DNA of 64,000 nt, from NCBI GenBank assembly GCA_934630705.1, contig CAKTWP010000001.1, positions 1-64,000 of the forward strand, given 5' to 3'. This document shows, in pieces, positions 8,214 through 16,986 of this stretch; position 1 is the stretch's first letter; each line of letters starts with the position of its first letter. Below the pieces are notes generated by a model. It did no database searches, was not told the DNA's origin, and saw only the letters and a list, made by a program, of their open reading frames with translations. The position numbers and the translations under genes were made by a program. The DNA is from an uncultured Clostridia bacterium (GTDB lineage Bacteria; Bacillota; Clostridia; Christensenellales; Aristaeellaceae).

Positions 8214-9624
8214 TATGCGCGGCGCTTTGCGCCAGCATTTTTTCCTGACGCTCAAAATATTTTTCCTGCGCATGCATAAAGGATGCAAACATGACAATGG
8301 AAATCCCGCAGCAGATCACGTCGGCAATGGGCGTGGCCCAGACGATGCCGTAAACCGGCAGCACCTTGCCCAGCGCAAACATCAGCGGAATATCCAGAAT
8401 ACCCTTACGCAGAATGGCCAGCATGAAGGATTTCAGCCCTTCGCCGGTGGCCTGGAAGAAGGAAATAAACGCATACGCGCAGGCGGAGAAGGGCCCGCCA
8501 ATGCACAGAATCCGCAGGAACCGCGCGCCATAATCCACCGATTCGGAGCCATGCTGGATGAACACGCTGATTAGCGTGTTGCTGAACGCCAGGTTCGCCG
8601 CCATGCAGATCATGGCCATGGTGACGGACAGGATCGTGGAGATCAGCACGGAGGACTTCATGCGCTTGATATTTCCCGCGCCAAAATTATACCCGATCAG
8701 CGGCAGCACCCCCTGAGCCATCCCCCGGACGATGCTGTGCGCCAGCATGTTCACCTTCTTGGCCACGCCAAGGCCCGCCTGCATGGCCGTGCCGAAGGCA
8801 GCCATCAGCCGGTCCAGCACAGCATAGGAAATGTTTTCGCACAGGGTCATCATGCATGCCGGTAGCCCGGCCACCAGAATATCCCGGGGAATCCGATCCG
8901 CCAGCGCCTGCCGCGTGGGCTTAAAGCAAAGGACGGATTTATGGCTCTCCAGGGCGATCAGCACCACGAAATAAATCAGCGCGATCAGGTTGGATATCAT
9001 CGTGGCCAGCGCCGCGCCCACAATTTCCATGCCACTGGGAAGAATCACAAACATGAACAGCGGATCCAGCGCCACATTGAGAATGCCGCCCAGTGCCACG
9101 CCCAGGCTGGCCTGAAAGGAGCGCCCCTCCGCCCGGATCAGATGGGACAAAAGCGCGTTCATGGATGTGAACGCCCCGCCGATCACCACCGTGTACAGCA
9201 GATAATCGCAGGCATTCTGATGCACCAGCGGATCCAGCCCGCCCAGCAAATCCACGAATCCATCCCGCAGCAGCCACGTTGCCAGCGAATACACCATCGT
9301 CAGCGCCAGGCAGCCCCAGCAGGCAAAGGCGGAGGCGTTTCCGGCCTTTTTCTGGTCATGCGCTCCCAGCGCACGGGAAATCACGCTGGCTCCGCCAACG
9401 CCGAACAGATTGGAAATCGCCGACAAAAACATAAACGCCGGCATAGTCACCGTCACCGACGTGATCATGGCGTCGCTGCCGGTCAGACCCACAAAAAAGG
9501 TGTCTGCCATGTTATAAACCACCAGAATGATCTGGCCGATCACCGTGGGCAGCGCCAGCCGGATAATCGCTTCCATCACCGGGCAATTGGCAAACAGCTC
9601 ATGCTCGCGCTTGGTGTCTTTCAT
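8206..9624 (-). CDS. MATE-family efflux transporter (first copy)
   Basis: A 472-residue, 12-helix cation/drug antiporter of the MATE family. It opens with the conserved PVMEAIIRLALPTVIGQIILVV helix, followed by NMADTFFVG. The second half repeats the fold, with GMAQGVLPLIGYNFGAGN as the typical second-lobe signature. ATG at 9624 follows AAAGGAGAAG; the longer open frame to 9861 runs across the promoter and is rejected. It is followed by the LysR gene. The substrate cannot be read from sequence. It differs clearly from the MATE copy at 10027-11352, so this is not a recent duplication. Confidence 0.92.
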   Translation of the reverse strand: MKDTKREHELFANCPVMEAIIRLALPTVIGQIILVVYNMADTFFVGLTGSDAMITSVTVTMPAFMFLSAISNLFGVGGASVISRALGAHDQKKAGNASAFACWGCLALTMVYSLATWLLRDGFVDLLGGLDPLVHQNACDYLLYTVVIGGAFTSMNALLSHLIRAEGRSFQASLGVALGGILNVALDPLFMFVILPSGMEIVGAALATMISNLIALIYFVVLIALESHKSVLCFKPTRQALADRIPRDILVAGLPACMMTLCENISYAVLDRLMAAFGTAMQAGLGVAKKVNMLAHSIVRGMAQGVLPLIGYNFGAGNIKRMKSSVLISTILSVTMAMICMAANLAFSNTLISVFIQHGSESVDYGARFLRILCIGGPFSACAYAFISFFQATGEGLKSFMLAILRKGILDIPLMFALGKVLPVYGIVWATPIADVICCGISIVMFASFMHAQEKYFERQEKMLAQSAAHMI

Positions 9625-9956
9625 GGTTTTTCTTCTCCTTTCCCATCCATTTCGCGGGGCGGCTTTCAAAATAAAAAAGGAGCAGGGCCGCCATTGCCTT
9701 GCTGCAATCACGCGCCCAGAAAGCATCTTTGCTGTTCCGCTTTGGATACTGTTATTATAAGCACACCAAGCCCAAATATCAAATAATAGTTTTTCTTTAC
9801 ATAATAAAATTATCTTATGTTGCTCATTTTTTGTTGGAAAATTGTATCTTTTTTCTGCCAAAGAATGCAGGAAATGCAGTCTTTTTCTGAATTGGCGTCC
9901 ATGCTATGCAGATAAGAAAATCTTTGGTGTCCGCAACAAATCATAATAACCCATAA
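9625..9956. other. AT-rich gap with MATE promoter and untranslated leader
   Basis: About 330 bases without a gene. The promoter at 9754-9782 would give a leader of about 120 nt for the MATE gene. Within it a GC-rich segment is followed by a T-run (TTTTTTATTTT on the minus strand, complement near 9673-9685), with only a weak stem before it. Bases 9783-9956 are AT-rich and I see no gene or clear structure there. Confidence 0.5.
9754..9782 (-). promoter_or_regulatory. Promoter of the first MATE gene
   Basis: Minus strand: TTGATA (9777-9782), 17 nt, TATAAT (9754-9759). The surroundings are strongly AT-rich compared with the rest of the window. Confidence 0.75.
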
Positions 9957-9993
9957 GAAAAAGGCGCGTGCCCGAAGCAAAACACGCGCCTGA
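9957..9993 (-). terminator. Rho-independent terminator of the second MATE gene
   Basis: Minus strand hairpin AGGCGCGTG / CACGCGCCT followed by TTTTTCTTAT, about 35 nt after the MATE stop. Confidence 0.85.
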
Positions 9994-10026
9994 AACCATG
10001 CAAAAGCTGCCTCTTTTATGAGGCTA

Positions 10027-11352
10027 TTAGATTTTCAAATAGACCCATTGGCCCTTATGCAGCCGAATCACGCCGCAGGCCGCCCGGACAATAAGGGACA
10101 GCACATTGGCCAACTGCACCCCGAAAGCGCCACAATGCAGCGCATAGGCAAACAGCCAGGTAAGCGGAATCCGAACCAGCCACACGCCCAGGATGGTATA
10201 CGTCATGACAAACCGCGTATCCCCCGCTACCCGCAGGATGGGATCATTCACATTGATCATCAGCCCGAAAAAGCAATAGCCCAGCATCAGCCACAGCAGC
10301 CGGGCGCTTTCCTGCTGCACCACGGGATCGCTGGTATAAAGCCCGGCCAGCGGATAGCCGAAAACCGCCAGCGCCAGCCCCATGGGCATGGCCACGCCCA
10401 TGCTGACCAGCATAATCCGCTTCTGGCATTGCCGGGCTTCCTCATATTGCTTTGCCCCCAGCCGCTGGCCCACTAGCGTCACCCCGATCACAATCGTGAT
10501 GGCCTGCACCACGCTGGGAAAGCTGTTCAGGGTGCTCACGATCTGGTTTACGCTGGCCTCCCGGGTACCCAGCGCCACAGCCCAGGAATTGGTGAGCAGA
10601 TAGCCCAGCTGCACGGACAGGGATTCCGGCGTGGCCGGGAAGCCCAGGCGGCAGATATGGCGAATCATATCCTTCTGCGGGCGAAGCATATTGCGCAGAT
10701 GCGCGGTGTAATGCCGCTGGCTGCGCAGGCAAAGCACCAGAATCAGTCCCGCGCCCACAGCCCGGCAAATCACATACGCCAGCCCCGCGCCCATCATGCC
10801 CATGCCCGCCACATCGATCAGCAGATAGGCCGCCAGCAGCTGCACCAGATTGATCACCAGCGAGTTAGCCATTGGCGCCTTGGATTCTCCCGCCGCCCGC
10901 ATCACCCCGGACAGGGGATTGCTGATCATCAGGAACGGGAAGGACAGCATTTGCGTCCGATAATAAATCAGGCATTCCTGAAATGCCGACGGATCCTCCA
11001 CCTGCACCATCAGCGACAGCAGCGGCTGGGCAAAGGCCTCGCATACTGCCGTCACCACCAGCCCCACCACCGCCCCCATCAGTGCGGTCTGCTCCACGGC
11101 GACGCCCGTTTCCGCCCGTTTCCCTTCGCCAACCAGATGCGCCACCAGAATGGCCGCGCCTGTGGCGAGAAAGGTAGTCAGGGCCGTGAGCACGGAAAGA
11201 AAGGTGTTCACCAGCCCCATCATCGCCAGCGCACTGCCGCTGATCTGGCCGATAAGCGAAGAAAAAACCAGGCCGATCAGCGTGGTAGACACATTTTCCA
11301 GAACCACCGGGGCAACGAACGAAAGGCTGCTGTGGCAGCTTTCTGCGCGCAT
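10027..11352 (-). CDS. MATE-family efflux transporter (second copy)
   Basis: A 441-residue multi-helix MATE transporter. Helix 1 is FVAPVVLENVSTTLIGLVF. The NPLSGVMRAAGESKAPMANS segment matches the loop before helix 5 of the family, and the second lobe carries QAITIVIGVTLVGQRLGAKQ. Length and two-lobe layout are normal. ATG at 11352 follows AAGGGGA. It stands alone, with its own terminator. The substrate is unknown. Low similarity to the neighbouring copy suggests a separate substrate range. Confidence 0.9.
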   Translation of the reverse strand: MRAESCHSSLSFVAPVVLENVSTTLIGLVFSSLIGQISGSALAMMGLVNTFLSVLTALTTFLATGAAILVAHLVGEGKRAETGVAVEQTALMGAVVGLVVTAVCEAFAQPLLSLMVQVEDPSAFQECLIYYRTQMLSFPFLMISNPLSGVMRAAGESKAPMANSLVINLVQLLAAYLLIDVAGMGMMGAGLAYVICRAVGAGLILVLCLRSQRHYTAHLRNMLRPQKDMIRHICRLGFPATPESLSVQLGYLLTNSWAVALGTREASVNQIVSTLNSFPSVVQAITIVIGVTLVGQRLGAKQYEEARQCQKRIMLVSMGVAMPMGLALAVFGYPLAGLYTSDPVVQQESARLLWLMLGYCFFGLMINVNDPILRVAGDTRFVMTYTILGVWLVRIPLTWLFAYALHCGAFGVQLANVLSLIVRAACGVIRLHKGQWVYLKI

Positions 11353-11556
11353 GCGTTTATCCCCTTCCCTGTTAAGTCAGGCTTTTTCGATTCAGTGTCT
11401 TTGCCATTTTACGCCTGTTTGCCCATCCCGTCAATGGCTGATTCCAGCTTTCATCGGTTTCTTCCGGGAGCTTCTATGTAAAAGATTGCGGAAATGTGTA
11501 GAATATTTTACGATTATGTTGTATAATAGAGCCGGAACAAGGAAGGAGGCCCGTCC

Positions 11557-11712
11557 ATGAACAATTATGCCTACACGCCCCGGCAAAGCCCCCGCCGCGC
11601 CAAGCTGAGCCTATGGCACAAGTTCGTGCTGCTGGTTGGCTATGCGGCGCTGATTTACGGGCTCATCCGGGGCGGAATTTATGTGCTGGTGCTGCTGGGA
11701 GGCCTGCAATGA
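11557..11712 (+). CDS. 51-residue single-pass membrane protein
   Basis: Begins ATG at 11557 after GGAAGGAGG with a 6-nt gap and encodes 51 residues: a basic N-terminus (RQSPRRAKLSLWHK), then one hydrophobic helix (FVLLVGYAALIYGLI) and a second short hydrophobic tail. The stop overlaps the next start as ATGA, so the two genes are translationally coupled. No family is recognised. The tight coupling and shared membrane location suggest that it works with the DUF4230-like protein. Confidence 0.7.
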   Translation: MNNYAYTPRQSPRRAKLSLWHKFVLLVGYAALIYGLIRGGIYVLVLLGGLQ

Positions 11713-12314
11713 AGCGGCTTTTCAAGGCTGTTTTGCGGGTAATTGCGCTGGCGCTGGCCATCATTCTGGCCGTCACGCTGCTGCCCTATGCCCGGGATTT
11801 TCTGCGCCAATATCTGCCCCAGGGCAAATATGACCAAACCTCCGCCCGCCTGACCCATGAAATGCAGGCAGTGGGCGAGTTGACCGCCGTGCGCCATCGG
11901 GATACCGGCGTGATGGTAGCCACGGTGGACGCGCTGCTGGTGGGCACGGTGCAAAAGGTCAGCGTCCCCTACGCGTATGAAATCGGCCTGGGACTGCGGC
12001 TGGACGATGTGAAGCTGACCCCCACGGAAAACGGCATCACTGTTTCCGTGCCCGATGCGGCCATGCTGTATGACAGCTTCACCGTGACCGGCGAAGCCGA
12101 GGTGAGCGATTTCTGGTATCGGCTCACGGAGAACCGCTATCAGCAAATGCTGGATGACCAGGCGGCCACCTGCCGGGCAGAATATCTGGAGGATGCAGCC
12201 TGCATGCAGCAGGCCTGGGATGCGGCATGCGATCAGCTGGCCGCACTGTTTTTTAAATGGAGCGGCGAAACGCTGCCGCTGCAATTTGAGCATGCCGTCG
12301 AAGATGCGGATTGA
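11709..12314 (+). CDS. Membrane-anchored DUF4230-like protein
   Basis: 201 residues. A basic start and one transmembrane helix (VLRVIALALAIILAVTLL, about residues 8-26) precede an extracytoplasmic domain. The order of that domain resembles DUF4230: GELTAVRHRDTGVM, a hydrophobic strand block, GLRLDDVKL, the strand ITVSVPDAAMLYDSF, then a helix rich in charged and aromatic residues. The function of that family is not established. ATG at 11709 overlaps the stop of the 51-residue gene. The pair sits alone, ending at a bidirectional terminator. Assignment is by eye and should be checked with a profile search. Confidence 0.65.
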   Translation: MKRLFKAVLRVIALALAIILAVTLLPYARDFLRQYLPQGKYDQTSARLTHEMQAVGELTAVRHRDTGVMVATVDALLVGTVQKVSVPYAYEIGLGLRLDDVKLTPTENGITVSVPDAAMLYDSFTVTGEAEVSDFWYRLTENRYQQMLDDQAATCRAEYLEDAACMQQAWDAACDQLAALFFKWSGETLPLQFEHAVEDAD

Positions 12315-12347
12315 TGGCATTCGTAAATGAAGGTTTTTCCCCATAAA

Positions 12348-12383
12348 CGCGCCCTGCTCCAAAATCGGTCGGAGCAGGGCGCG
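12348..12383. terminator. Bidirectional terminator between convergent genes
   Basis: A perfect 13-bp stem CGCGCCCTGCTCC / GGAGCAGGGCGCG with a 10-nt loop lies between the DUF4230-like gene and the convergent hydrolase gene. T-rich DNA follows on the plus side. It differs from the ATGCGCCCC palindromes but occupies the same kind of junction. Confidence 0.75.
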
Positions 12384-12389
12384 ATTTGT

Positions 12390-14060
12390 TTATTCCGCTT
12401 GATGGAGCGCCAGATGCAGCTTCAGCTGCTCCCGTCCCGCAGCCAGGTAGAGCTGATAGCAGCCGTTCCGGTTCTGATATTCCTCGCCGGAATCGATCAG
12501 TGCGCCATCCGTGTTGGCGGTATAGCGCCAACCCCGGTAATCCACCGTCAGGGTCTGCGCGTCCGCATGCCGGGCGGGATGCTCCTTGCCGTCAAAGGCG
12601 AAGGCGGGCAGGGCGTAGCAGATTTCCCCCGCGCCGCGAACGGTCACATCCACGCCATCGGCGGTGACTGCGTATTCCTCGGTCAGCACCCGACCGTTCA
12701 CATCCCACGTCACCGTAAACGCCACCCGCCGTTCGGTCTCTTCCGTCACGCGGATGTCCCGCAGACTGTTTTCCTCGCAGGCCAGGCGCCAGCCCTTTTC
12801 CGTTTTCACGCCGCCGCACAGGGACAGCGGCCGCAGATTGGGCCGGTCGATGGTGTAAACCGGCTCCTGTGTGAAGGGCACGGACAAGGCCAGCGCGGAC
12901 GGCGCGCCGGCGTAATGAACGCGGCCCAGACCGGTTCCATCGTAATGAGGATCAGCATTCCAATCGATTTCCAGCTGATAGCCGCCGCATGCTGCGAAGA
13001 ACTTATGGAAATAGTCGCTGATATGGGCGGTGTAGCCCCCGCGCATGGCCGGGCAAACGCCGCAGGGAATGGCATCATCGGCATACAGATAGGCCAGATA
13101 GCTGAAGGAAGCCAGCGTGATCATATATTTATCGAAGTAGCCATAGCCTTCGCAGCCAAAGCTGCTGTCCAGCGGATAGCGGTTCTTCACATGCCGCTGC
13201 CCCTCGCACACGCCGATCCAGCGCAGGATGGCCTGTGCCGCCAGATCCGCAGCCGTTTTGAACTGAGACGCCAGCTCCTTGTCCCCTTCTCTGGCATACC
13301 GGGCCGCTTCAAACTCGCACACTGCCGCCAGATACGCTTCGTTAAACAGGAACTGATTGCTCCGGCCGCCGAAGGGGATTTCCCCGGTGACAGACTGCAT
13401 TTTCAGCGTCAGCAGCCCCGCCTTGCGCAGATAACCGTCCAATTCATCCGCCAGCGGCCCGGAATAGCCAAAGTGCAGCAGCACAGCCAGCTGGCAGCGG
13501 GTGGCCAGATCATAGAGCATGGGCTCATGAGGATCCCGGTACATGCCGTTTTCATCAAAGGAAAGCAGTTGGGACGGCACCTGCAGATTCAGAAAATCGG
13601 TGGGATCGGTCAGACCGATATACCCCCGCATGAACTCGCTGGCCGCGGCATAGGCCGCCCAGTTGCCGATGCGCACATTGGGGGCCGGGGCGATACAATT
13701 ATAGGTCTCCATGGCGTTTGCTGTGGCCAGGTCCCGCCGCCACTGTTGGCAGCGAGCCGCATCCACCAGTCCGGCCTTTTCGATTTCCAGCAGCGCCAGA
13801 ATGATTTCCTTGATCGAGAAATCGTTGGCGCACTTGCGATTGGGCATTTCCCGGCAGCAGAAATCCATCATTTCCAGGAACAATTTCATCAGATCCCGGC
13901 GTTTGCCATGGGCCATCAGAATGCCGATATTGGCGGTGAGCCGGGGGAAGCCGTGCTCAGCAAGCCCCTCGGATTTCACGCGGCTGAAATACGCTTCGAT
14001 ATGCGCCCGGGGATAAGCCCGCAGCGCGCTTTCCATAATTTCCAGATAGGTTGCTTTCAT
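12390..14060 (-). CDS. Probable carbohydrate-active enzyme of alpha/alpha-barrel type, family not settled
   Basis: 556 residues. The first two thirds are helix-rich with many aromatic and acidic residues (NWAAYAAASEFMRGYIGLTD, GEIPFGGRSNQFLFNEAYLA, SFGCEGYGYFDKYM). The last third is strand-rich, as in glycoside hydrolases or polysaccharide lyases with an (alpha/alpha)-barrel and a beta-sandwich tail. I do not recognise the family with confidence; GH154-like is one possibility. There is no signal peptide. ATG at 14060 has a rather distant GGGAG, and the open frame to 14189 would run through a terminator. It has its own promoter and no operon partner. The substrate is unknown. Confidence 0.6.
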   Translation of the reverse strand: MKATYLEIMESALRAYPRAHIEAYFSRVKSEGLAEHGFPRLTANIGILMAHGKRRDLMKLFLEMMDFCCREMPNRKCANDFSIKEIILALLEIEKAGLVDAARCQQWRRDLATANAMETYNCIAPAPNVRIGNWAAYAAASEFMRGYIGLTDPTDFLNLQVPSQLLSFDENGMYRDPHEPMLYDLATRCQLAVLLHFGYSGPLADELDGYLRKAGLLTLKMQSVTGEIPFGGRSNQFLFNEAYLAAVCEFEAARYAREGDKELASQFKTAADLAAQAILRWIGVCEGQRHVKNRYPLDSSFGCEGYGYFDKYMITLASFSYLAYLYADDAIPCGVCPAMRGGYTAHISDYFHKFFAACGGYQLEIDWNADPHYDGTGLGRVHYAGAPSALALSVPFTQEPVYTIDRPNLRPLSLCGGVKTEKGWRLACEENSLRDIRVTEETERRVAFTVTWDVNGRVLTEEYAVTADGVDVTVRGAGEICYALPAFAFDGKEHPARHADAQTLTVDYRGWRYTANTDGALIDSGEEYQNRNGCYQLYLAAGREQLKLHLALHQAE

Positions 14061-14093
14061 AGAAAAATCGGTCTCCCTTTCGCGTTTTTCTCT

Positions 14094-14123
14094 ATTGTAG
14101 CATGCCATCGGCCTTTTCCGCAA
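14094..14123 (-). promoter_or_regulatory. Promoter of the hydrolase-like gene
   Basis: Minus strand: TTGCGG (14118-14123), 18 nt, TACAAT (14094-14099), about 35 nt before the ATG. Confidence 0.55.
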
Positions 14124-14159
14124 GGAAACGCACCGTGAAATAACCGCCAAACCCGCATG

Positions 14160-14209
14160 AAAAAACGCGAGGGAACCCCTTCCCGGCATTCCGGGCGGAT
14201 TCCCTCGCG
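14160..14209 (-). terminator. Rho-independent terminator of ftsZ
   Basis: Minus strand stem CGCGAGGGAA / TTCCCTCGCG enclosing a GC-rich inner stem, followed by six T. It ends the ftsQAZ end of the division cluster. Confidence 0.9.
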
Positions 14210-14231
14210 CTGCATCAGCGATGGATTCAGT

Positions 14232-15584
14232 TTACTTCTTTTCCCGACGCAGGAAAGCGGGCACGCCCAGGTCGTCCTTCGCATTGGCAGCGGGCTGCGC
14301 CGGAGCCTGATAAGGCTGCTGATAGGGCTGGGCCAGATTCTGCTGGGGATAGGGCTGCACCTGATAAGGCTGCTGCGCCGGCTGATAGGCCGGGGGCACA
14401 TTAGCAGGCTGATACGGCGTGGAGAACGCCGCGGGAGCAGGCGCAGGCCGCGCGCCGCCAAAGTAATTGGCATCGCCTTCATAGGTGGCAGGGGCGGGCG
14501 CTTCAAAGCCCTGGCCGTCTACCGCCAGATCTGCCCGGGGCCGATTCTCATACGGATTATAGGAAGGCACAGCCGCGCCATAGGGCATGGCCGCCCGGTT
14601 CTTTTTCTTATCCCGGGTGGGGAACGGCGTTTTTTCAAAGCCGGTGGCGATCACGGTGATGCGCACCTCGTCCTCCAGGCTTTCATCAATGCCGGCACCG
14701 AAGATGATGTTGGCATCGCTGTCGGCGGACTCCATCACCAGGTTGGCCGCCTCGTTGATTTCCATAATGCTCATGTCCTTGCCGCCGGTCACGTTGATCA
14801 GCACGGCGCGAGCACCATCGATCTTGGTTTCCAACAGGGGGCTCTGAATGGCATTCTTGGCTGCGTCGATCAGGCGGGTTTCGCCCTTACCGATGCCGAT
14901 GCCCATATGCGCCATGCCGCCGGATTCCATGATGGTCTTCACATCGGCAAAGTCCAGGTTAATGGTGGCGGGCACGGCGATCAGATCGGAGATGCCCTGA
15001 ATGCCCTGGCGCAGCACGTCGTCGGCAATGCGGAAGGCCTCCAGCATGGTGGTGCCCTTGCTGACCACCTGCAGCAGCCGGTCGTTGGGGATCACCACCA
15101 GGGTGTCCACGCTCTGCTTGAGTTCATTAATGCCCATTTCGGCATTCTTCATGCGCTGCTTGCCCTCGAAGGCAAAGGGCTTGGTGACCACGGCGATGGT
15201 AAGGCAGTTATTCTCCCGGGCCACCTCGGCCACAATGGGGGCCGCGCCGGTGCCCGTGCCGCCGCCCATACCGGCGGTAACAAACACCAGATCCGCGCCC
15301 TTGAGCGCCTGAGCGATTTCTTCCCGGCTTTCCTCAGCCGCCCGGCGGCCCACGTCGGGCACGGCGCCCGCGCCCAGGCCCTTGGTCAGCTTTTCACCAA
15401 TCTGGATTTTCACATCGGCATGGGAAAGCGCCAGCGCCTGACGATCGGTATTCACAGCGATGAACTGCACGCCCTGCAGCCCGGCCTCCACCATGCGGTT
15501 GACCGCGTTGGTGCCGCCGCCGCCGCAGCCAACGACTTTGATCTGCGCAAAAGACGGTTGATCCACTTGTACTTCAAAAGGCAT
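14232..15584 (-). CDS. ftsZ: Cell division GTPase FtsZ
   Basis: 450 residues, the tubulin homologue that forms the division ring. The GTPase core shows CGGGGTNAVNRM (residues 20-31) and the tubulin signature GGGTGTG (107-113), plus NLDFADVK of the T7 loop. After about residue 320 comes a long, unstructured linker very rich in P, Y, Q and A. The conserved C-terminal peptide DLGVPAFLRR, which binds FtsA, closes the protein. ATG at 15584 follows GGGGGA. It lies 38 nt after ftsA and is last in the cluster. Confidence 0.98.
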   Translation of the reverse strand: MPFEVQVDQPSFAQIKVVGCGGGGTNAVNRMVEAGLQGVQFIAVNTDRQALALSHADVKIQIGEKLTKGLGAGAVPDVGRRAAEESREEIAQALKGADLVFVTAGMGGGTGTGAAPIVAEVARENNCLTIAVVTKPFAFEGKQRMKNAEMGINELKQSVDTLVVIPNDRLLQVVSKGTTMLEAFRIADDVLRQGIQGISDLIAVPATINLDFADVKTIMESGGMAHMGIGIGKGETRLIDAAKNAIQSPLLETKIDGARAVLINVTGGKDMSIMEINEAANLVMESADSDANIIFGAGIDESLEDEVRITVIATGFEKTPFPTRDKKKNRAAMPYGAAVPSYNPYENRPRADLAVDGQGFEAPAPATYEGDANYFGGARPAPAPAAFSTPYQPANVPPAYQPAQQPYQVQPYPQQNLAQPYQQPYQAPAQPAANAKDDLGVPAFLRREKK

Positions 15585-15622
15585 GGTTTAATCCCCCTAT
15601 GCTTGATAGATGCGGCGTTTGT

Positions 15623-16798
15623 TTAGCCGCCGAAAAGGCTGCGGAAAAAGGAGCCCATCCCGCCGGCCGCGTGGGCGTTGGCGGTGGTGTCGATAATCAG
15701 ATCCAGCAAGCCCAGTGCACTGGAATAGGCCGGGCTGCTGAGCTTGACCGCCTTGCGCGGCAGCTCCCGCACCGGCTTTTCCAGCTTTGCCGCCAGGAAA
15801 TCCCGGCCGCCCCGGTTAATGGCCAGGCCGCCCCCCGTCAGATAAATGGGCGACCAGTTGCCCAGCTTCACGCCGGATTCCTTGATCGCGTCCCGGATGG
15901 CCTCGCAGATTTCATCGGCGCGGGGCTCCAGCACGGCTTCTACTTCGTCATGGGTAAAGGTTTTGGTATTGCCCTCCGGATCGGCGCCCTCAAAGGTCGG
16001 CTGGCCGGCAGACAGGCCGTACACATAGCTGCGCTTGATCTGCTCGGCGGCGGGCAGGGTGATTTCCAGGCCATAGGCCAGATCGGCGGACATATGGCCG
16101 CCGCCCATGGGAATCACCTTGAGATAGGTGATCGCATCGCCTGCAACCACCATAACCTCGGTATTGAGATACCCCATATCGACGAGCACGGCGGTACGGT
16201 CCCGTTCTTCATCGGGCACAAACAGCATGGCCTGGCCCGTGGGCGTAGAGAAGCAGCCGGCCACCTGAATGCCCAGGGCCCGGAACCGCTCGCTGATGTC
16301 CTCAATAAAGAACTGATCCGCAATCACAAACGAAACCATCGCCCGCAGCTCATAGCCGTGCATGCCCATGGGCTCCAGGGTCTTTTTCCCGTCGTCCACA
16401 ATGAACCAGGCCGGGCTGCGGTGAATCACGCTGCCGCGCACCTCACCCAGCTCGCTGGTGGCCCGGGCGAACAATTCGTTGATATCCTTTTCAGTGACCC
16501 GGGGATCCGCGCCCTGCAGCTCCACCTTCACCTCAACCGTGCGCACCTGGGAAAAATCCCCGGGCACGCCCACGTTGATTTCCCGGATCCGGGCGTGGGA
16601 CTGCTCCTCTGCTTCCCGCACCGCGCTGGCGATGGCTTCGTTCAGCAGATCGGGGGCGTTCCAGTGGCCCTCCATATAGCCGTCATAGGTGGCGATTCCC
16701 GCGCCGATAATATCGCAGCGCTGCCGGCCGCTGGTTTCCGCGACCAATGCCACGATTTTGCTGGTTCCAAAATCCATGGCGGCAACCGTGGTTTTCAT
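15623..16798 (-). CDS. ftsA: Cell division protein FtsA
   Basis: 391 residues of the actin fold that tethers FtsZ to the membrane. Phosphate-1 is AMDFGTSKI, phosphate-2 is VLVDMGYLNTEV, and the adenosine motif is YLTGGGLA. The last residues FFRSLFGG form the amphipathic membrane-targeting helix expected of FtsA. The start at 16798 (MKTTVAAMDFG) fits the family; the open frame to 16840 adds only non-conserved residues. It is preceded by its own promoter at 16889 and followed by ftsZ. Confidence 0.96.
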   Translation of the reverse strand: MKTTVAAMDFGTSKIVALVAETSGRQRCDIIGAGIATYDGYMEGHWNAPDLLNEAIASAVREAEEQSHARIREINVGVPGDFSQVRTVEVKVELQGADPRVTEKDINELFARATSELGEVRGSVIHRSPAWFIVDDGKKTLEPMGMHGYELRAMVSFVIADQFFIEDISERFRALGIQVAGCFSTPTGQAMLFVPDEERDRTAVLVDMGYLNTEVMVVAGDAITYLKVIPMGGGHMSADLAYGLEITLPAAEQIKRSYVYGLSAGQPTFEGADPEGNTKTFTHDEVEAVLEPRADEICEAIRDAIKESGVKLGNWSPIYLTGGGLAINRGGRDFLAAKLEKPVRELPRKAVKLSSPAYSSALGLLDLIIDTTANAHAAGGMGSFFRSLFGG

Positions 16799-16888
16799 CC
16801 GTCCATCATCCCCTGTTCCTCGGGCCCATTGCGCGCACACGCACAGCCAGAAAAGCCGAATGCGAAAACAAATCTATTCGGTCACTTT

Positions 16889-16917
16889 ATTGTAACCTTT
16901 TTGTGATAATTTGGCAA
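16889..16917 (-). promoter_or_regulatory. Promoter of ftsA-ftsZ
   Basis: Minus strand: TTGCCA (16912-16917), 17 nt, TACAAT (16889-16894), between ftsQ and ftsA. It would give a leader of about 85 nt and let ftsAZ be expressed apart from the upstream cluster, as is usual for division genes. Confidence 0.75.
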
Positions 16918-16986
16918 GTGAAAATCGGGGAAAAGGGCGCTTTTTTTCAAACTTTTTTTCCGCAATTTCGCTTTGCCATCCATTTT

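Noticed and set aside
8206..11352. Recent tandem duplication of MATE genes
   Set aside because: The two proteins differ in length and in nearly all loops; they are distant family members.
14157..14210. Member of the ATGCGCCCC palindrome family near ftsZ
   Set aside because: It is a standard terminator (CGCGAGGGAA stem with six T) between genes on the same strand and lacks the shared arm.
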